Below the pieces are notes generated by a model that was not told where the DNA came from, did no database searches, and was given only the letters and a program-made list of their open reading frames with translations. The translations under genes were made by a program, and so were the position numbers. This document shows, in pieces, positions 60,226 through 64,000 of a DNA stretch of 64,000 nucleotides. The DNA is from Lachnospiraceae bacterium (GTDB taxonomy: Bacteria; Bacillota; Clostridia; Lachnospirales; Lachnospiraceae), in assembly GCA_910574805.1 (NCBI GenBank), contig CAJTCV010000021.1, positions 1 to 64,000 of the forward strand, given 5' to 3'. How positions within the stretch are numbered: the first letter of the stretch is position 1; every line of letters starts with the position of its first letter.

Positions 60226-61758
60226 TTATGCCAGTAATTCTTTCATCAGATAATAAATCTCTGCAGCGGAACCGCACCCCTCGACCCGGCTTAAAAAATC
60301 CGTCCCGCTCAGAAGCTGAAGGATATCCTGCAGGATCTTCAGATGCTTCTCCTGATCTTCTGCTGCCAGTACCATGACCACCTTCGCCTGACGCAGTTCT
60401 GAATAAACGACCGGTTCCCGAAAAACTGCCAGCGACAGATCCAGACAATTCACTCCGTCTTCCGGCTTGGCATGGGCAAGAATGACGTCCCTTGTCAAAA
60501 ACATATACGGTCCATAATACTGCAGCTGACTGACGATGGTATTCAGATAGTTTTTCTCAATGCTCTTATAATCCAACAGGCATCGGCCTGCCATACGGAT
60601 ACTGTCCTGCCAGGAATCCGCTTTTTCATAAATATGGATACGGGAAACATCCAGAATGCTCATCAGGTCATTTTCCTGTGTTTCTGCTCCTTCCAGATAC
60701 TCCATACTGCCTTGAATAAATGCCGTCAGATCCTTCCGAAGATCTTCATGATCTTCCGGACGTACGTATTTTTTTATCACACGGAACAGCTGTTCCCGGC
60801 GGGCCGTCACATTTTTCGGAAGGACCACCCGATGATTCAGAATGCTGCTCCGATCAAATTCCGTCAAAATCGGGTGCACAGTGATCACCGGAACCACAGT
60901 GTTGATTTTCACTGTGGAGATCACCAGATCGCAGATATTCTGTATGTTTACCATGTCGACCACTGCCCGTACATCCACGATCTCCGCAAATGGAAGAAGC
61001 TTCTGAATCTCCCTTTTCAGCATATTTCCGGTGGAAATCCCGTTGACGCAGACGATCAGGATACGCAGCCTGTCATCCTCACGTTTTGAGATCTTCAGAA
61101 ACGCCCCGAAATGCAGGGCAAGGTACGCGATTTCGCCGTCCGGTACGGGAAAACCGATCGTCTCTTCCAGTCTTCCGGCGGCGGTCCTGGTCAGTGCACA
61201 CAGCTCCGGGTACTCATGAAGGATATCGTTCCCGATGATATTTCCGATCTGTACGCCGAACTTATAACGGTACATGGAAGTATTCAGATGGACAAAAAGC
61301 GCCCGCTCCAGCTCTTCCCTCTGTTCAAAAAAGATGCAGGCAACCTTTTCAAAGTCAGAGATCAGCGTCCTGGTCAGATCATGGATATACTGTTTGAAAT
61401 TGCTCTCAAAATATGCATCCGGCACAATATTGACCCGAGATCCCAGCAGATGCAGAGACAGATAGATCTGCTCCTCCGGCGAAAAGATATAGATCTGTTC
61501 CTGTTCATCCGATCCCAGCATGTTCTGAATCAGCGGTCTCTCGCCGTGGGGAATCAGAATTCCCTTTTCCCGAACCACTTCAAGAGGCGAAAGCTACGAC
61601 TGCTCCAGCCAGAGATTGATCTTGCAGATGTCATAATACACGGTTCTCTTTGATACTTTCATCTCTGCACCGATCTGTTCCGTCGTGATATACTTTGTCT
61701 GGGTCAGCAAAAAATTCAGGATCTGTTTGCAGCGGGCGTTGATATACAGTAATGCCAT
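60226..61758 (-). pseudogene. PRD-containing PTS regulator interrupted by an amber codon
   Basis: This is a 511-codon MtlR/UlaR-type activator gene. The first 54 codons encode a DeoR/HTH_11-type helix-turn-helix (LLTQTKYITTEQIGAEMKVS, RTVYYDICKINLWLEQS), then comes TAG at 61594-61596, and the same frame continues LSPLEVVREKGILIPHGERP. It then covers the PRD domains (YLSLHLLGSRVNIVP; LALHFGAFLKI), a GatB-type EIIB (ILIVCVNGISTGNMLKREIQ) and an EIIA-like tail (DVILAHAKPEDGVNCL). No frameshift is needed; one nonsense change splits the gene. AGGAGGAGCTATC precedes the ATG at 61758. Low-level readthrough or reinitiation at the GTG at 61578 would give a product without DNA binding. A sequencing error is the alternative. 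Confidence 0.85.
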
Positions 61759-61922
61759 GATAGCTCCTCCTTTCCTGTCTGTTCTCAGGATTTCCTTAAG
61801 GAGCATTATATAAAACAGAACATAAAAAACAACAGGCGGGAAATCCAACCTGCTGCACGGAATTTTTGCAAATGGGAAAGTGGACTGCATCCGCACAATC
61901 AGAAAATTTTTGAAATTACCTG

Positions 61923-61953
61923 TTGACACTCACGGAACGTCATAGGTTAAAGT
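61923..61953 (+). promoter_or_regulatory. MerR-type promoter with long spacer
   Basis: TTGACA (61923-61928) is followed 19 bases later by TAAAGT (61948-61953). The spacer contains the dyad ACGGAACGT. Long 19-bp spacers are characteristic of promoters activated by MerR proteins, suggesting autoregulation of the gene at 61984. Confidence 0.75.
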
Positions 61954-61983
61954 AAAGATATCAAGAACAGGAGGCCAATTGCC

Positions 61984-62832
61984 ATGAGAACCGTAAAGGA
62001 AGTATCCGATTTGACAGGTATCAGCGTACGCACGCTCCACTATTATGACGAAATCGGGCTGCTGAAGCCGACGAATAAAAGCGAAGCGGGATACCGGCTT
62101 TATGACGATAAAGCGCTGGAAGCATTACAGCAGGTATTGTTCTTCCGTGAATTTGATATTCCCTTGAAGGAAATCAAAGCAATCGTTGAGAATCCGGCTC
62201 TTGACAGAAACCAGATTTTGCAAATGCAGAGGAACATGCTGACAGCCAAAAAAGAGCGTATGGAGCGCCTGATTGCCAGCATTGACGACATTCTGAAAGG
62301 AGAAAATAAAATGGATTTTGCAGTTTTCAGTAAAACAGAGATGGAAGAAATGTTCCAGACAATGATTGAACATATGCCGGAGAACATAAGAGATATCGCA
62401 GTCAAAGAATTTGGAAGCATCGAACGCTGGAAAGCGCATTATATGGAAGCGGTGTCTTCAGAAAAAATGCAGAAAGGCTATGCGAAGGTCGTCGAATGGT
62501 ACGGCGGAAAAGACAAATTTTTATCTGTTTCCCAGAATCCCGTCAGCAAAGAAGTTGCAGAAAGCTATCAAAGACGGCTGGAAGCAATTTTACAAAAACT
62601 GGCCGCAAAGCAAACATGCCCCGTGGATTCGTTTGAAGTAAAAGAGATTGTCGGCGAATACGGTTTCGTTATGAAGCAGTTTTCACAGATCAAAGAGGAG
62701 AAAGGACTCATGCTGGCACAGGCGCAGTACTACCGCAACGAAAATGTCAGACAGATGACGGATGAAAAATATGGAGACGGAGCTTCGGATTTTTTTGCGC
62801 GGGCGATGGAAGCTTTTTACGGGAAGGAATAA
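61984..62832 (+). CDS. MerR-family regulator with TipAS-like ligand domain
   Basis: This 282-residue protein has a MerR DNA-binding domain (1-70: VKEVSDLTGISVRTLHYYDE, IGLLKPTNKSEAGYRLYDDK), a dimerising coiled coil (about 75-108) and a C-terminal TipAS-type domain (KFLSVSQNPVSKEVAESYQR, AQYYRNENVRQMTDEKYGDG, DFFARAMEAFYG). TipAS domains bind hydrophobic or peptide antibiotics, and the proteins activate resistance genes and themselves. GGAGGCCAATTGCC precedes the ATG. No transporter gene is adjacent, so the target regulon is probably elsewhere or limited to itself. Confidence 0.9.
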   Translation: MRTVKEVSDLTGISVRTLHYYDEIGLLKPTNKSEAGYRLYDDKALEALQQVLFFREFDIPLKEIKAIVENPALDRNQILQMQRNMLTAKKERMERLIASIDDILKGENKMDFAVFSKTEMEEMFQTMIEHMPENIRDIAVKEFGSIERWKAHYMEAVSSEKMQKGYAKVVEWYGGKDKFLSVSQNPVSKEVAESYQRRLEAILQKLAAKQTCPVDSFEVKEIVGEYGFVMKQFSQIKEEKGLMLAQAQYYRNENVRQMTDEKYGDGASDFFARAMEAFYGKE

Positions 62833-62926
62833 GTCAAAACTCCGCCGGAATCGCGGAAAGGAACACGATAAAGACTCCGCTGGAATAGCAGAACATTAAA
62901 TTTGTTTCATATCAATGAACAGAAAA

Positions 62927-62961
62927 GGGCAGGAAATCTGGAGATGAGATCCTGCCCTCTT
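62927..62961 (+). terminator. terminator after the MerR gene
   Basis: GGGCAGGA (62927-62934) pairs with TCCTGCCC (62950-62957) and is followed by TCTTTGG. Confidence 0.7.
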
Positions 62962-62999
62962 TGGTTCTGCTGCCATAAAACACAAATCCACTCACATCT

Positions 63000-63111
63000 C
63001 TATTCGTCAAACGTTTCCTCTTCCAGAAAATCCGGCGTTCGATCCGTATACCGGAGATAAAGAACGCAGGAATGCGGATAATCAATCGTATACTCATATT
63101 TTTCCGTGATT
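63000..63111 (-). pseudogene. remnant of an Rpn-like PD-(D/E)XK transposase gene
   Basis: On the minus strand this reads YEYTIDYPHSCVLYLRYTDR then TPDFLEEETFDE and a stop. The PHSCVLYLR..TPD pattern is characteristic of the Rpn family of PD-(D/E)XK transposase-like nucleases, from memory. Stop codons bound it on both sides, leaving about 36 codons. The rest of 62833-63439 holds a terminator and a promoter (TATAAT at 63411-63416) but no gene I can support. Confidence 0.45.
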
Positions 63112-63439
63112 TACGCAATCCAGCGGTCTTCTGCTGAACCTACATGTCAGAGAACAGTATTTATCTGTAAATGGAATTTCGGAACAGAACAGTTCCTTTT
63201 GATTTCAGATGTGTATATCTTGGTATATTCCGGCATGGGGTGCAATTATATTTTTACCTGTTTATGCAAAATTGAAAAGCATAAGATATTGTTCATACAA
63301 CAGAGTTTCGCGGCTCTGCAGCATGAAACGTAACAGACGCAAATGAAGCCGCCGGCTTTCCTGCAGCAGATTCGCACAATGATTTTCTTTGCAGGGAATC
63401 TTCGTCTATGGTATAATTTTCCTGAATGGAGGATTTTAT

Positions 63440-63838
63440 ATGGCTGCTTTATTTTCAGGGGGACTTTTACTGGCTTTCAGTCTGCTGATCGGTCTGGTAC
63501 TGACCGTCGTCGGCATGTTTTTTGGACATATTATTCTGTTTGACAGCATATTCTTTGCCGTTCTATCCGGCATCGCGGCAAATATGCTGCTTCATCTTCA
63601 TCCTGCGCTCTCGCTTCTGGTCGGAATTGCTGTTCTTTTGTTTCTGTTCTGGGTGCAGCACACCCGATTTGGTTTCTGGATCGTCGGCGGGCTTCTCTCA
63701 TTTTTCTGGGCATTTCTCTTCAGTATCATCGCCTATGACGCCACCCACAAGGATATGGTCTGGACCTATGTGGTAATGGGGCTTGGCTTTGTGATCATGA
63801 TGCTGCTTCATCTGAAAGCGCGGAGCAACGATATATAA
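63440..63838 (+). CDS. small four-helix membrane protein
   Basis: This 132-residue protein has four hydrophobic helices: GGLLLAFSLLIGLVLTVVGM (7-26), IFFAVLSGIAANMLLHL, LSLLVGIAVLLFLFWV and LLSFFWAFLFSIIAYDATHK, with a final YVVMGLGFVIMMLLHL. No family was recognised. TGGAGGATTTTAT precedes the ATG at 63440, and TATAAT is at 63411-63416. It stands alone between the MerR region and the AraC fragment at the window end. Confidence 0.7.
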   Translation: MAALFSGGLLLAFSLLIGLVLTVVGMFFGHIILFDSIFFAVLSGIAANMLLHLHPALSLLVGIAVLLFLFWVQHTRFGFWIVGGLLSFFWAFLFSIIAYDATHKDMVWTYVVMGLGFVIMMLLHLKARSNDI

Positions 63839-63850
63839 AACATTTCTGTC

Positions 63851-63878
63851 TGTGCGGCTGGACGCCCCAAGGAGCATC
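63851..63878 (-). repeat. dispersed palindromic repeat, family 2, copy 2
   Basis: Reverse-complement match to 47889-47916 with three mismatches. It lies just after the membrane protein gene, where it may also act as a terminator. Confidence 0.65.
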
Positions 63879-63932
63879 CAACCCGACTCTCACATTTGCA
63901 GAACCGGTGTTTATGCGTTTCTGCACGTCCGG

Positions 63933-64000
63933 CTATATCAGCCGGTTCTTATTTTTCCGGTATTCCGACGGACTCAGATGGTATTCTTTCTTAAACGTCC
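63933..64000 (-). CDS. C-terminal end of an AraC-family regulator, cut by the window
   Basis: Minus-strand codons read TFKKEYHLSPSEYRKNKNRL then I and stop. FKKEYHLSPSEYRK is the typical last helix of the AraC helix-turn-helix domain. Only 22 residues are inside the window, so nothing can be said about its sensor domain or target. Confidence 0.8.
   Translation of the reverse strand, partial: TFKKEYHLSPSEYRKNKNRLI

Noticed and set aside
61594-61596. Amber codon as pyrrolysine
   Set aside because: No pyl genes are visible and the position is a linker in a common regulator; a nonsense change is simpler.

Overview
The window looks like chromosomal DNA from a gut-type anaerobic Firmicute, most likely a member of Lachnospiraceae (inference). 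The evidence is a balanced base composition, strong AGGAGG-type ribosome binding sites, phosphotransferase (PTS) and phosphorylase sugar catabolism, a cobalamin riboswitch over an ECF-type B12 uptake locus, GntR/RpiR/AraC/PRD regulators, and several P-loop ATPases with C-terminal PD-(D/E)XK domains. No rRNA, tRNA or CRISPR array was seen.

Layout. 0-4 kb: two small immunity-like genes, a complete IS66-type insertion sequence (990-3307) with 21-bp ends and an 8-bp target duplication, and a beta-carbonic anhydrase. 4-9.5 kb: alpha-glucoside locus with a TreR-like GntR regulator, an AraC regulator and two GH13 alpha-glucosidases that differ at a linkage-deciding residue. 9.5-20 kb: three ATPase/nuclease-like genes flanking a mannose-family PTS operon (EIIA, B, C, D, HAD phosphatase, SIS-domain protein) with a divergent GntR regulator; this resembles fructosamine (Amadori product) systems. 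20-26 kb: a Schlafen/AlbA_2-type protein and a decaying beta-glucoside locus (GH1, PTS protein lacking its EIIB domain, RpiR gene cut off by a junction with a truncated antitoxin gene). 26-31 kb: BlaI/BlaR1-type regulatory pair followed by four unrecognised genes, two with an identical 27-nt leader.

31.5-36.7 kb is the most striking region: a tightly packed four-gene cassette encoding an adenine-type DNA methyltransferase, an 840-residue protein with an Hsp90-like ATPase module at the front and a histidine-kinase core at the back, a receiver-domain protein with all phosphorylation residues, and an HNH nuclease. It reads as a two-component-style restriction or defence system that I cannot match to a named one. 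Its upstream edge carries relics of duplicated carbonic anhydrase and histidine phosphatase genes.

37-45 kb: histidine phosphatase, membrane protein, an orphan solute-binding lipoprotein paired with a chemoreceptor, a thioredoxin plus ferredoxin-thioredoxin-reductase-like pair, a Crp/Fnr regulator, and the riboswitch-controlled B12 locus. 45-57.5 kb: beta-glucan utilisation with a domain-swapped GH3, ABC sugar importer without its ATPase, two GH94 phosphorylases and an AraC regulator. 57.7-61.8 kb: ascorbate-family PTS (EIIB, EIIC, EIIA) behind a PRD regulator gene interrupted by one amber codon. 61.9-64 kb: TipA-like MerR regulator, a transposase-like remnant, a small membrane protein and the end of another AraC-type gene.

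The window is dominated by sugar import and phosphorylation or phosphorolysis, interrupted by mobile, defence-like and decaying genes.
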